This document shows, in pieces, positions 1-8,203 of a stretch of DNA of 64,000 nt. The stretch is taken from contig CAVYIF010000015.1 of NCBI GenBank assembly GCA_963768585.1, forward strand, positions 124,001 to 188,000, written 5' to 3'. The notes below the pieces were generated by a model. That model was not told where the DNA came from. It did no database searches and was given only the letters and a program-made list of their open reading frames with translations. Source of the stretch: CAVUNY01 sp963768585 (lineage in GTDB: Bacteria; Chloroflexota; Anaerolineae; Anaerolineales; Anaerolineaceae). How positions within the stretch are numbered: position 1 is the stretch's first letter; every line of letters begins with the position of its first letter. The position numbers were made by a program, and so were the translations under genes.

Positions 1-229
1 AATTAATTCATCTAATGGGATACCCAGCATGGGACCTCTAAAGTGAGGACAGGCGTTTTTTTTTGCGCCGCATCGCGGCGCAAAATGGACCTGCGGTAAA
101 TGTAAATTATTCAAAAAAACAGCCTGTTTTCAGGCCGCCAGGAGCGGCAAGGCTGCCCGCCTTCGAGAACGGCAAGGCTGCTCTCATCCAGTTCTCTCAT
201 TATATCATGGGGATGGTATAATCTTAATC
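1..229. other. Intergenic leader, no gene seen
   Basis: No convincing coding region is present. The stretch holds a perfect 11-bp inverted repeat at 61-71/75-85 (arms TTTTGCGCCGC and its complement, loop ATC), preceded on the plus strand by a T run. It could be the end signal of a gene lying outside the window, but the U tract is on the wrong side for a textbook terminator. A 12-bp direct repeat CGGCAAGGCTGC occurs at about 146 and 171. The last part carries the -10 promoter element of the next gene. Confidence 0.5.
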
Positions 230-230
230 A
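214..230 (+). promoter_or_regulatory. Extended -10 promoter giving a leaderless start
   Basis: TATAAT lies at 217-222 with TG at 214-215, forming an extended -10. The ATG of the DUF951 gene starts at 230, seven bases after the hexamer, so the predicted transcript start falls on or next to the A of the start codon. There is no Shine-Dalgarno sequence in the gap. No good -35 box is visible. Confidence 0.55.
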
Positions 231-439
231 TGCTGCCTGACTTGAGCGTATCGGACGTTGTACGCCTGCGGAAACCCCATCCCTGCGGAGGGGATGAGTG
301 GAAAGTGGTGCGCTTGGGAGCAGATATTGGCTTGGAATGCTGTCGATGCCAGCGGCGGGTCTTACTGCCCCGGCGTGAACTGGCCCGCCGGATAAAAACC
401 ATTGTCCGAAGAGGAGTTAATGAATCCACATCGCAGTGA
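230..439 (+). CDS. DUF951 family small protein
   Basis: The 69-residue product matches the pattern of the DUF951 family: an N-terminal VRLRKPHPCGG segment, a GADIGLEC strand, and a CxxC pair (C42, C43xxC46 region) followed by a basic segment RRVLLPRRELARR. The family is small, conserved in Firmicutes and Chloroflexi, and of unknown function; the cysteines suggest a metal-binding or zinc-ribbon-like fold. The gene appears to start leaderlessly from the -10 element just upstream. Its 3' end overlaps the start of the following glycosyltransferase gene by about 20 bases, so the two are probably co-transcribed and translationally coupled. Identification rests on recalled family motifs. Confidence 0.8.
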   Translation: MLPDLSVSDVVRLRKPHPCGGDEWKVVRLGADIGLECCRCQRRVLLPRRELARRIKTIVRRGVNESTSQ

Positions 440-1562
440 ACGACCCAAAGTGCTGTTCCTGTTTTCTGACACCGGGGGAGGGCATCGCAGTGCAGCGGAA
501 GCAATTATCGAATCCTTAGAGTTGCTTTATCCGAACCAGATCGAAACTGAAATGGTTGACTTTTTTAAAAAAGCTCCTCAGCCTCTGCCCCTGGCGATTC
601 CCACATATCCTGCCATGGCGAAAATGACTGCGGTCTGGGAAACTACCTACAAAATGAGCAACGGCCGCCGGCGGGCGCGCTTTATTCAAGATGCATTCTG
701 GCCGTATGTGCGCCGGGCAGCCCACCGGCTGGTCAACGAATACCCTGCCGATCTGATTGTTTCGGTCCATCCGGTGCCCAATATGGCTGTACTGCGCGCC
801 ATGACCATAAAAACGCCTTACATTTCTGTCGTGACCGACCTGGTTTCGACCCATGCCATGTGGTATGACCGCCGCAACGATCTGATTGTGGTTCCCACCC
901 AGGAGGCCTGGCAGCGCGGGATCAAGTTGGGATTAAAACCGAGTCAATTGGAAGTGGTGGGGCTGCCCGTTGCCGACCGGTTCTGCCACTCCCACGGATC
1001 GCGCCAGGAACTGCGCACCAGCCTGAATTGGCCGCAGACCCGCCCGATCGTTTTAATGGTCAGCGGCGGCGAAGGTATGGGCCCGATGGGCCGCACGGCG
1101 GTGGCCATTGACAAGGCAAACCTGCCAATCACCCTGGTGCTGGTCACCGGCAAAAACACCAAGCTGCGTGAGAAGCTGGAATCGCGCAAATGGTTAACCC
1201 CCATCAAGATTTATGGTTTCGTCAAAGAAATGCCGCAGTTCATGCAGGCTTCCGATGTCTTGATTACCAAAGCTGGCCCGGGAACGATCAGCGAAGCATT
1301 TATTGCCGGGCTGCCGATTATTCTCTTCAGCCGGGTCCCAGGCCAGGAAGAAGGCAACGTAACCTATGTGGTCGATCATGGGGCCGGTGTTTGGGCGCCG
1401 GAAGCGGATGAGGTCATCGACACACTGCGCAGCTGGTTGAAAAACCCGGATATTCGCAAGCAGGTCTCGGCGAATTCAAAGCGGTTGAGCCACCCGAATG
1501 CGGCCAACCGCATCGCGCAGATTATTGCCCAACAGGTGGGTGTGGTAGAAGCCACGCAGTAG
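420..1562 (+). CDS. MGDG synthase / MurG-like glycosyltransferase (GT28)
   Basis: A 380-residue protein opening with VLFLFSDTGGGHRSAAEAI, the nucleotide-sugar glycosyltransferase signature of the monogalactosyldiacylglycerol synthase and UgtP group. The C-terminal half has the GT-B donor site: LMVSGGEGMGPMGR, then KAGPGTISEAFIAGLPIIL, then an EEGN motif. Proteins of this group transfer galactose or glucose from UDP-sugar to diacylglycerol at the inner face of the membrane, so a glycolipid role is likely, although the sugar cannot be read from sequence. ATG at 420 is preferred to an in-frame TTG at 402: a GAGGAG sits at 411-416, rather close, and the ATG overlaps the DUF951 stop. It heads the tsaE-tsaB-rimI run, probably without functional connection. 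Confidence 0.85.
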   Translation: MNPHRSERPKVLFLFSDTGGGHRSAAEAIIESLELLYPNQIETEMVDFFKKAPQPLPLAIPTYPAMAKMTAVWETTYKMSNGRRRARFIQDAFWPYVRRAAHRLVNEYPADLIVSVHPVPNMAVLRAMTIKTPYISVVTDLVSTHAMWYDRRNDLIVVPTQEAWQRGIKLGLKPSQLEVVGLPVADRFCHSHGSRQELRTSLNWPQTRPIVLMVSGGEGMGPMGRTAVAIDKANLPITLVLVTGKNTKLREKLESRKWLTPIKIYGFVKEMPQFMQASDVLITKAGPGTISEAFIAGLPIILFSRVPGQEEGNVTYVVDHGAGVWAPEADEVIDTLRSWLKNPDIRKQVSANSKRLSHPNAANRIAQIIAQQVGVVEATQ

Positions 1563-1616
1563 ACTGATTGTTTTCTCGGTGCAGTCAGCGCCGAAAAAAG
1601 GACCGAAGGGGATCCC

Positions 1617-2111
1617 ATGCCGATCCTGAACCCCCATTCGCTCGAATTTTTCAGCCGCAGTCCGGACCAAACGCGGCGTCTGGGAATTCGCCTGGGTACA
1701 TTAATGCGGCCAGGCGATCTGTTATGCCTGTCTGGTGATCTGGGATCCGGCAAAACGACCCTGGTTCAGGGCCTGGCGCAGGGTTGGGGTTCGCTAGATG
1801 CCGTATCCAGCCCAACTTTCGTACTGTGCAACGAATACCGCCGGGCTGATCGGAAAGTGCTCTATCACCTGGATGCCTACCGTCTGGAAAGCCCGCTTGA
1901 GGCGGAATACCTCGACCTGGATTCCATGCTTGAATCGGGTCCCATGGTCGTGGAATGGGCCGAACGCATCCAGGCTGTGCTGCCGCCGGAACGGCTGTGG
2001 CTTAACTTACGTTACATTGCGGAAGAACATCGCGGCATGGTCTTTTTGCCCGAAGGCAGCCGCTATGAAAAAATTGTGGCAAAATTCCGCCACCAATCGT
2101 TTGGAGGGTAA
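1617..2111 (+). CDS. tsaE: tRNA t6A biosynthesis ATPase TsaE
   Basis: The 164-residue protein has the TsaE layout: a P-loop GDLGSGKTT at residues 40-48, the SSPTFVLCNEY strand containing the SPTF motif, the YHLDAYRL motif, and the late VVEWAER motif. TsaE works with TsaB and TsaD in forming N6-threonylcarbamoyladenosine on tRNAs that read ANN codons, resetting the complex by ATP hydrolysis in the cytoplasm. The gene is followed after one base by tsaB and then by rimI, the widespread tsaE-tsaB-rimI arrangement, which strengthens the call. ATG at 1617 follows a purine-rich AAAAAGGACCGAAGGGG region. Confidence 0.93.
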   Translation: MPILNPHSLEFFSRSPDQTRRLGIRLGTLMRPGDLLCLSGDLGSGKTTLVQGLAQGWGSLDAVSSPTFVLCNEYRRADRKVLYHLDAYRLESPLEAEYLDLDSMLESGPMVVEWAERIQAVLPPERLWLNLRYIAEEHRGMVFLPEGSRYEKIVAKFRHQSFGG

Positions 2112-2112
2112 T

Positions 2113-2781
2113 ATGCTGCTGGCCATCGACACCTCCACCCAATCGATCGGACTGTCCCTGTACAATGACGCCCAGGTTGTCGCAGAAGAAATCTGGCAGG
2201 CCCATGAACGCCATACGGTCGAACTGGCCCCGGCCATTCAGGATATGCTGCGGCGCAGTGCGCTGAAAATTTCCCAAATCGAAGTCCTGGCAGTCGCTCT
2301 GGGGCCTGGTTCTTTCACTGGCCTGCGCATCGGCCTGGCGGTTGCCAAGGGTCTGGCATTGGCCCTGCACATTCCGATCATCGGCATCCCATCCATGGAT
2401 GCCCTGGTAGCCCCCCAACCCATCAGCGATTTACCCATGGCGGCTGTACTGCAGGCCGGGCGCGGACGGCTGGCGGTGGTCTGGTACGCCACAATGATGG
2501 GCCGCTGGTCTGCCCAGGGCGAACCCAGGGTAACCACTGCCTCCGAGCTTTCCGCCAGCATTCGCAAACCCAGCCTGGTGATTGGCGAACTCACTACGGA
2601 AGAACGCCAGATCCTGGCCCGCAAACGGGTTAATGTGCTCCTGGCTTCACCGGCCCAATCCCTGCGGCGGCCGTCATACCTGGCCGAATTGGCCTGGCGG
2701 CGCTGGCAGGCAAACGATGTCGACGACATCATTCCATTATCGCCGATTTATCTGCATGTGGCGGGGGTGATTCCGGCGTGA
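2113..2781 (+). CDS. tsaB: tRNA t6A biosynthesis protein TsaB
   Basis: The 222-residue product starts MLLAIDTSTQSIG, the ASKHA-fold phosphate-1 motif of TsaB, and has ALGPGSFTGLRIGL, the family hallmark, near residues 70-85. TsaB is the scaffold partner that dimerises with the catalytic TsaD; it lacks catalysis itself. The open frame extends far upstream inside tsaE, but ATG 2113 is right: it follows GGAGGG at 2103-2108 and aligns with the family start. Its TGA stop overlaps the GTG start of rimI, indicating translational coupling. tsaD is not in this window. Confidence 0.92.
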   Translation: MLLAIDTSTQSIGLSLYNDAQVVAEEIWQAHERHTVELAPAIQDMLRRSALKISQIEVLAVALGPGSFTGLRIGLAVAKGLALALHIPIIGIPSMDALVAPQPISDLPMAAVLQAGRGRLAVVWYATMMGRWSAQGEPRVTTASELSASIRKPSLVIGELTTEERQILARKRVNVLLASPAQSLRRPSYLAELAWRRWQANDVDDIIPLSPIYLHVAGVIPA

Positions 2782-3320
2782 TCACTCCTGAAACGATGGT
2801 GGAACTGCGCTTCCGGCGCATGACGCTGGAAGACGTCGAGCAAGTGCATGCCATTGATGTGCTTTCATTTCCCTTGCCGTGGTCTGAACGTTCCTACCGT
2901 TATGAATTGACCCAGAACCAAAACTCGCGCACCTGGGTGGCAGAGGCCCTGGATGCGCACGGTCGGACTCGGGTGGTAGGGATGATCGTCGTGTGGATCA
3001 TTCTGGATGAAGCCCATATCGCTACGATCGCGATCCTGCCCGAATTTCGCCGTATGCATATCGGTCAGCGCCTGCTGGCGTTGGCCCTGGAGGACGCCAT
3101 ACAGGGCGGTGTAACCCAGGCTTACCTGGAGGTGCGCCGCAACAACCTGGCAGCACAAAAAATGTACCAGCGGTTTGGCTTTATCGTCAATGGAGTGCGT
3201 CCCAAGTATTACCTCGACAACAGCGAGGATGCCTTGTTGATGATTTTAACCCCGATCACGATCGAGACTTTTCGGCAGTTTGGCAGTATCAACCCACCAG
3301 ATGATGAAAGCTCTCATTAA
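2778..3320 (+). CDS. rimI: Ribosomal protein alanine N-acetyltransferase RimI-like (GNAT)
   Basis: A 180-residue GNAT acetyltransferase. The acetyl-CoA binding loop reads RRMHIGQRLL, followed by AYLEVRRNNLAAQKMYQRFGF, the typical RimI segment with the NxxAxxxYxxxGF motif. RimI acetylates the N-terminal alanine of ribosomal protein S18; in tsa operons the homologues are usually annotated this way, but the substrate here is inferred from context. The start is GTG at 2778, overlapping the tsaB stop by four bases. The protein is about 30 residues longer than the enterobacterial enzyme, with additions at both ends. Confidence 0.88.
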   Translation: MITPETMVELRFRRMTLEDVEQVHAIDVLSFPLPWSERSYRYELTQNQNSRTWVAEALDAHGRTRVVGMIVVWIILDEAHIATIAILPEFRRMHIGQRLLALALEDAIQGGVTQAYLEVRRNNLAAQKMYQRFGFIVNGVRPKYYLDNSEDALLMILTPITIETFRQFGSINPPDDESSH

Positions 3321-3341
3321 TACCGTTAGCCTGGAGGTGCA

Positions 3342-3998
3342 ATGGTGAAACCGGCGGAAGTCATGAAAGAAGTAGCCAGCCAGGTATCGGCTTGCGAGAA
3401 GTGCGAGCTGCATTTTTCACGCAAGCGGGCTGTGCCTGGCGAAGGCCCCACGAAATCAAAGATCATGTTTATTGGGGAAGGCCCCGGGTTCTATGAAAAC
3501 GAGCAGGGGCGCCCCTTTGTTGGTGCTGCCGGGAACTTTTTAAGTGACTTACTGGGCAAGATCGGCCTGAAGCGCGACCAGGTATTTATTACCAATGTCG
3601 TCAAATGCCGTCCGCCCAGCAACCGCGATCCACAGCCGGACGAACTGGCGGCCTGCAGCGATTACCTGGAACGCCAGATCGAAGCCATTAACCCGCGCGT
3701 GATCGTCACCCTGGGGCGTTTCTCTATGGCCCGCTTTCTACCCATGGTGAAAATATCGGATGTCCACGGTCAGGCTACCTGGGTGCACGGGCGGATGATC
3801 GTCGCCATGTACCACCCGGCAGCCGCCCTTCACCAGCCGTCGCTGCGGCCGATCCTGGAAAAAGATTTTATGAGGCTGCCGGAATATGTGCAGCAAGCCG
3901 ACCGCGCCAAACCGGCAGCCTCGACTCGTAAACCCGGTCAAACGGACGAACCCACACCGCCCGAACCGGATGATCCTGTTCAGTTAAGGCTATTCTAA
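3342..3998 (+). CDS. Family 4 uracil-DNA glycosylase, 4Fe-4S type
   Basis: A 218-residue family 4 uracil-DNA glycosylase, which removes uracil from deaminated DNA to begin base excision repair. The four expected iron-sulfur ligands are present as C18, C21, C89 and C105. The catalytic motif GEGPG is at 45-49, with GRPFVGAAG following, and the leucine-loop counterpart motif reads YHPAAALH near residue 153. The C-terminal 30 residues are a Pro/Thr/Asp-rich tail that ends with a PVQLRLF segment; its form recalls short partner-binding tails, but no partner is established here. ATG 3342 follows GGAGGTG. The next gene starts one base after the stop, so co-transcription is likely. Confidence 0.9.
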   Translation: MVKPAEVMKEVASQVSACEKCELHFSRKRAVPGEGPTKSKIMFIGEGPGFYENEQGRPFVGAAGNFLSDLLGKIGLKRDQVFITNVVKCRPPSNRDPQPDELAACSDYLERQIEAINPRVIVTLGRFSMARFLPMVKISDVHGQATWVHGRMIVAMYHPAAALHQPSLRPILEKDFMRLPEYVQQADRAKPAASTRKPGQTDEPTPPEPDDPVQLRLF

Positions 3999-3999
3999 A

Positions 4000-5319
4000 A
4001 TGAGCCAAATCAAAGACACGTTAGTTGCCAAACTTTTAGACCACACTGCGGTGGTCGCCATTCTTGGGCTGGGCTATGTCGGCCTGCCCCTGGCAGTCGT
4101 TTTCGCCGAAGCCGGATTCAAAGTGATCGGGGTCGATCCCATGGCAGAAAAGGTCGCGCGGGTCAACCGCGGCGACAGTTATGTCATGGATATTCCTTCC
4201 GCGCAGCTCGCCCGCCTGGTGGACGCCGGAATGATCCGGGCCACCACGGACTTTGCCGCCTGCGCCCAGGCCGATGCCGTCTCGATCTGCGTACCCACTC
4301 CCTTGCGCAAGACCGGCGACCCGGACCTGTCGTTCATCATCTCCGCGGCCGAATCGCTGTCGCCTTTCGTGCATGCCGGCATGGTGGTGGTGCTCGAATC
4401 GAGCACCTATCCCGGCACCACGCGCGAACTGATACTGCCCAATCTGACGGCGTCCAGCGGTCTGATCGCCGGTGAAGATATTTTCATCGCTTTCTCGCCA
4501 GAAAGAGTGGACCCTGGCCGCAAAGATTGGACCACCTACAACACACCCAAGGTAGTAGGCGGAATCACCGAAGATTGTTCTGGTGTTGCCGCCGCCTGGT
4601 ACGCGCAGGCCTTGAAAACCGTGGTACCGGTCAGTTCCACGGAAGCAGCCGAAATGACCAAGCTGCTCGAGAACACCTTCCGCATGATCAACATTGCCAT
4701 GGTCAACGAGATGGCGGTCATGTGCGAGCGGTTGGGCGTGGACGTGTGGGAGGTGATCGAGGCCGCCGCCACCAAACCGTTCGGGTTCATGAAATTTACC
4801 CCGGGCCCTGGTCTGGGCGGTCACTGCATTCCCATCGACCCCCTGTACCTGTCGTGGAAGATGAAGTCGCTCAGCTACAATGCCCGCTTCATCGGGCTGG
4901 CCTCGGAAATCAACACCAACATGCCGCGCTTTGCAGTGAACAAAGTGCAGGATGCGCTCAACGACCTGGGCAAACCGGTCAAAGGCAGCCGCATTCTGGT
5001 ATTGGGGGCAGCCTATAAACCGGATATCGACGACCTGCGCGAGTCGCCGGCTCTGGATGTGATTGGCCTGCTGAAGCAAAAAGGGGCTGCAGTCAGCTAC
5101 CACGACCCCTATATCCCGGTCATCAACCACGACGATTGGATGCTGAACTCGGTGCCCGATTACCTGGTTGAAGCGGGCGCGGCAGATGCGGTGGTGATCG
5201 TGACCAACCACTCTAACTACGATTACAAGGCCCTGTACGATGCGGCGGCATTGATTGTCGATACGCGCAACGCGCTCAAAACCCACGGCAAGAAAGTCGC
5301 CAAAGTCGTCAGATTATAG
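4000..5319 (+). CDS. UDP-sugar 6-dehydrogenase (WecC/WbpA family)
   Basis: A 439-residue nucleotide-sugar dehydrogenase. The Rossmann motif GLGYVGLP is at 23-30, and the catalytic cysteine is C276 in GLGGHCIPIDP. The middle domain contains KLLENTFRMINIA with the conserved Lys, and the C-terminal UDP-binding domain contains LGAAYKPDIDDLRESPAL. The enzyme oxidises the C6 hydroxyl of a UDP-sugar to a carboxylate using two NAD+. The GGHCIP and YKPDIDDLRESP forms fit the UDP-GlcNAc/ManNAc dehydrogenase branch better than UDP-glucose dehydrogenase, but this is not decisive. It opens the polysaccharide cluster with the epimerase and flippase that follow. Confidence 0.88.
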   Translation: MSQIKDTLVAKLLDHTAVVAILGLGYVGLPLAVVFAEAGFKVIGVDPMAEKVARVNRGDSYVMDIPSAQLARLVDAGMIRATTDFAACAQADAVSICVPTPLRKTGDPDLSFIISAAESLSPFVHAGMVVVLESSTYPGTTRELILPNLTASSGLIAGEDIFIAFSPERVDPGRKDWTTYNTPKVVGGITEDCSGVAAAWYAQALKTVVPVSSTEAAEMTKLLENTFRMINIAMVNEMAVMCERLGVDVWEVIEAAATKPFGFMKFTPGPGLGGHCIPIDPLYLSWKMKSLSYNARFIGLASEINTNMPRFAVNKVQDALNDLGKPVKGSRILVLGAAYKPDIDDLRESPALDVIGLLKQKGAAVSYHDPYIPVINHDDWMLNSVPDYLVEAGAADAVVIVTNHSNYDYKALYDAAALIVDTRNALKTHGKKVAKVVRL

Positions 5320-5323
5320 ATTT

Positions 5324-5400
5324 ACCACAGAGACACAGAGGCGCAGAGATTAATTTATAAAAATCTCTTAGTCTCTGAGCCTCTACGATTATATAGAGGC
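5324..5400. repeat. Imperfect inverted repeat with CACAGAGAC-type arms
   Basis: The 86-base gap between the dehydrogenase and epimerase genes is filled by an imperfect palindrome: a left arm starting at ACCACAGAGACACAGAGG, a short AT-rich centre with AGAGATT/AATCTCT at about 5346-5367, and a right arm TCTCTGAGCCTCT. Purine-rich strings of this kind are familiar as dispersed intergenic repeats in environmental bacterial genomes. That is recalled knowledge, and only one copy is seen here. It may act as an mRNA hairpin between the genes. Confidence 0.4.
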
Positions 5401-5405
5401 AAAAT

Positions 5406-6380
5406 ATGGCTACATATCTGGTCACCGGCAGCGCCGGCTTTATTGGAGCGCGCGTCACCGAAATGCTCCTGGACGAAGGCCACCATGTGGTGGGAGTCGA
5501 TAATCTCAACGACGCTTACGATATCCGTCTGAAAGACTGGCGGCTTAACCGGCTGCTCGGTCGCGAGGGCTTCCATTTTCTTAAGCTGGATATCGCCGAC
5601 CGCCAGGCGCTCAACGAGCAGTTGGGCACAACCCCACTGGATGGAATCATCAACCTGGCGGCGCGGGCGGGTGTACGTGCCTCGGTGGAAATTCCCTGGG
5701 CTTTCGTGGAAAGCAATACCATGGGCACGCTCAACCTGCTGGAATTTTGCCGGCACCACGACGTGCCAAAATTGGTGCTGGCCTCAACCTCCAGCCTGTA
5801 CGGCGCCAACCCACCCCTACCCACCCCTGAAACCGCTGAAAGCGACCATCCCCTGCAGCCTTACGCCGCCAGCAAAAAAGGCGCCGAAGCGCTGGCCTAC
5901 AGCTACCACCACCTGTTCGGGATCGATGTGACTGTTTTTCGCTATTTCACCGTGTACGGTCCGGCGGGTCGCCCCGATATGGTCATGTTCCGCTTCTGCC
6001 AGTGGGTCGCCGAAGGCCGCCCCGTGCAGGTCACCGGCGACGGCACCCAATCACGCGGTTTCACCTATGTGGATGATATCGCCCGCGGCACCATTTTGGG
6101 TCTCAAACCATTGGGCTACGAACTGATTAACCTGGGCGGGCATGAGACCATCAGCATCAACGATATGCTGGCGACGATCGAAAACAAGCTGGGCCGCAAA
6201 GCAAACCTGGAATTTATCCCACGCAACCCGGCGGACGTAATGGAGAACTGGGCCAACGTCGAAAAAGCTCGCCGCATACTGGGCTGGCAGCCTCAAGTCA
6301 GCCTGGATGACGGCATCGGCCGCCTGGTGGAGTGGTACCTGACTGAACGTTCCTGGGCCAGCCAGATCGCCACGCCGTGA
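5406..6380 (+). CDS. NAD-dependent nucleotide-sugar epimerase (SDR)
   Basis: A 324-residue extended short-chain dehydrogenase. The NAD-binding motif GSAGFIG is at residues 8-14, and the catalytic pair is Y153 and K157 in YAASK, with S129/S130 in ASTSSLYG upstream. The segment VDNLNDAYDIRLK resembles UDP-glucuronate 4-epimerases, which interconvert UDP-glucuronate and UDP-galacturonate. Together with the dehydrogenase just upstream this suggests production of a UDP-uronic acid pair for a surface polymer. The exact sugar is inferred. The TGA stop overlaps the GTG start of the flippase. Confidence 0.85.
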   Translation: MATYLVTGSAGFIGARVTEMLLDEGHHVVGVDNLNDAYDIRLKDWRLNRLLGREGFHFLKLDIADRQALNEQLGTTPLDGIINLAARAGVRASVEIPWAFVESNTMGTLNLLEFCRHHDVPKLVLASTSSLYGANPPLPTPETAESDHPLQPYAASKKGAEALAYSYHHLFGIDVTVFRYFTVYGPAGRPDMVMFRFCQWVAEGRPVQVTGDGTQSRGFTYVDDIARGTILGLKPLGYELINLGGHETISINDMLATIENKLGRKANLEFIPRNPADVMENWANVEKARRILGWQPQVSLDDGIGRLVEWYLTERSWASQIATP

Positions 6381-7705
6381 TCGAATGGGTACGGGCAATC
6401 TGGAACGCGTGGAAGCAAGATCGCCTTTTAGGGCTTGTCATCCGCAACACCGGCTACCTGTTCAGCAGCAGCACCCTCGGTACCGGTCTGAGCATGCTGC
6501 AAAGCGTTTTCGCCGCCCGCCTGTTGGGTGTTTTTGATTTTGGTGTCCTCGATAACATTACCCAATTCAGCTCCACCGTAAACCGCCTGTTCTCCTTTCG
6601 CATGGGCGAACTGGTGGTTCGCTATGTCAGCCTGTACCAGGCCGAAGGCCGCCTTGACCGGGCAGCGGCGATCGTTAAAGTCGCCGCTATCGTTGAAGCA
6701 TTTACCTCGCTGCTGGCATTTGCCATCCTGGTGCTGCTGGCACCGTGGGCCGCCCTGATCTTTGCCAAAGACGCCCGCTGGACACCGCTGTTTATCTTTT
6801 ACGGTGTGACCATCCTGGGCAACATGATGACCGAGACCTCCACCGGGGTGCTGCAGGTGGTGCGCCGGTACCGCAGCCAGGCCGCGGTCAATCTCAGCCA
6901 GGCTGTACTGACTGCGCTGATTATCCTGGTGGCCTATTTTACCGGCGGAGGGATCGTCGCTGTGGTGGTAGCCTATCTGCTGGGCAAGATGATCCTGGGG
7001 ATCGGCCCGATGGTCCTGGCCTGGACCAGCCTGAACACGCTGCTCGGAAAAGAGTGGTACAAAGCCTCTCTGCGCCTGCTGCCGCCCTGGCGCGAGTTGG
7101 CCCACTTTGCCGTCACCACCAACTTGAGCGCCACACTGACCCTGCTGGTGCGCGACAGCGAGCGCCTGTGGGTCAGCTTCTTCCTCTCGCCGCTCGAAGC
7201 CGGCTATTATAAAGTCGCCATGGCATTCGTCACCCTGCTCACCACTCCCATCACCCCATTCATCGCCACCACCTATCCCGAACTCAGCCGCAGCATCACC
7301 GAAAAGCACTGGGCCCAGCTGCGCCGCCTGCTGCGCCGGGTGACGATCATCGCCGGCAGCTGGACCGGGATAGTAGCGCTGGGGCTGCTGGTGTTCGGCC
7401 CGTGGCTGATCCAGCTCTACGGCCCGGAGTTCCTGCCGGCTTTTCCGGCCCTGGTCCTGCTGCTGCTGGGTTACGGCACGGCCAACGTCTTGTTCTGGAA
7501 CCGCAGCCTGCTGCTGGCCTTTAACCAACCAGGATACCCCTTTCGAGTGATGCTGTGGTGCGGGTTGATCAAGGTGCTGCTGGGATTCTGGGTAATCCCC
7601 ACCTTCGGCTTCACCGGAGAGGCGGCCCTGCTCTCGGCTTATTTTGTAGTCTCGGTCGGTCTGATCGCGCTGCGCGGCATTCGCCTGATTCCAGCCGAAA
7701 GATAA
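6377..7705 (+). CDS. Polysaccharide flippase-like membrane protein (MATE/Wzx fold)
   Basis: A 442-residue integral membrane protein with about 12 hydrophobic segments. The opening IRNTGYLFSSSTLGTGLSMLQSVFAARLLGVFDFG matches the start of polysaccharide biosynthesis proteins of the Wzx/oligosaccharide flippase group. A cytoplasmic loop near residues 300-330 is Arg-rich. Such proteins move undecaprenyl-linked oligosaccharides across the membrane. It overlaps the epimerase stop with a GTG start, so the two are translationally coupled, and it is followed by two glycosyltransferases after the DUF3788 interruption. The start is supported by the overlap and family alignment; no strong ribosome binding site is seen. 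Confidence 0.82.
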   Translation: MIEWVRAIWNAWKQDRLLGLVIRNTGYLFSSSTLGTGLSMLQSVFAARLLGVFDFGVLDNITQFSSTVNRLFSFRMGELVVRYVSLYQAEGRLDRAAAIVKVAAIVEAFTSLLAFAILVLLAPWAALIFAKDARWTPLFIFYGVTILGNMMTETSTGVLQVVRRYRSQAAVNLSQAVLTALIILVAYFTGGGIVAVVVAYLLGKMILGIGPMVLAWTSLNTLLGKEWYKASLRLLPPWRELAHFAVTTNLSATLTLLVRDSERLWVSFFLSPLEAGYYKVAMAFVTLLTTPITPFIATTYPELSRSITEKHWAQLRRLLRRVTIIAGSWTGIVALGLLVFGPWLIQLYGPEFLPAFPALVLLLLGYGTANVLFWNRSLLLAFNQPGYPFRVMLWCGLIKVLLGFWVIPTFGFTGEAALLSAYFVVSVGLIALRGIRLIPAER

Positions 7706-7782
7706 ACCTGGTTGTGCCATTTTCTAATAAAATGATTTTAGCCAGGAAATATGGTAAGTCCCTTGTGGAGGAGTAAAAAGTT

Positions 7783-8193
7783 ATGGGTTTCCGTCCGTTT
7801 CTTGATAAATCAAACGAACCAACTGATCAAACCTTACAGGCTGCATTGGGAAACAAGTATGCCTATTTCAAAAATGTTATCGACTTAACGAGTTCATATT
7901 TATATGAATGGGTATTTACAGAAAGCGGGGGGTGGATTCTTAAGATACATGATCAAGATAAAACCCTGCTTTATTTGATCCCATACAAAGAACGGTTCAA
8001 AATCAGTCTGACGATAAGTGCGGAAGAAAGAGATGCATTTCTGCGTGATAACGAATTGGCCGGGCTGCATTATAAAATTTCGTCGTCAAAAAAATTTGCG
8101 GAAGGTTTTTCTCTGCAGTTTGACTCTGCTAACATTAATGAACTGCAAAGGTCAGATTTGGTTATTCGGAAGCTCGTCACAATTCGGGCATAA
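7783..8193 (+). CDS. DUF3788 family protein
   Basis: A 136-residue soluble protein. The pattern of PTDQTLQAALG near the start, then EWVFTESGGWILKI, then LLYLIPYKERFKISL fits the DUF3788 family, small proteins of unknown function. The gene has its own strong ribosome binding site (GGAGGAG at 7766-7772, about ten bases before ATG) and is visibly AT-richer than the flippase before it and the glycosyltransferase after it, with AT-ending codons. That composition suggests later acquisition into the polysaccharide cluster. The next gene's ATG lies ten bases after its stop, so it sits in line with the operon. No link to polysaccharide synthesis is evident. Confidence 0.7.
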   Translation: MGFRPFLDKSNEPTDQTLQAALGNKYAYFKNVIDLTSSYLYEWVFTESGGWILKIHDQDKTLLYLIPYKERFKISLTISAEERDAFLRDNELAGLHYKISSSKKFAEGFSLQFDSANINELQRSDLVIRKLVTIRA

Positions 8194-8203
8194 AGCAATC
8201 GTT

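Noticed and set aside
146..182. 12-bp direct repeat near the window start
   Set aside because: Only two adjacent copies, without other features; likely chance or local duplication.
402..419. TTG start for the glycosyltransferase
   Set aside because: ATG 420 has a purine-rich sequence nearby and matches the length at which the family motif begins; TTG would lengthen an unconserved tail.
4036..5286. Long minus-strand open frame opposite the UDP-sugar dehydrogenase
   Set aside because: It has low-complexity, His/Arg/Gly-rich sequence without motifs and lies fully antisense to a well-supported enzyme; it is a codon-bias shadow.
6428..7720. Long minus-strand open frame opposite the flippase
   Set aside because: Gln/His-rich shadow of a membrane protein; no motif and no ribosome binding site.
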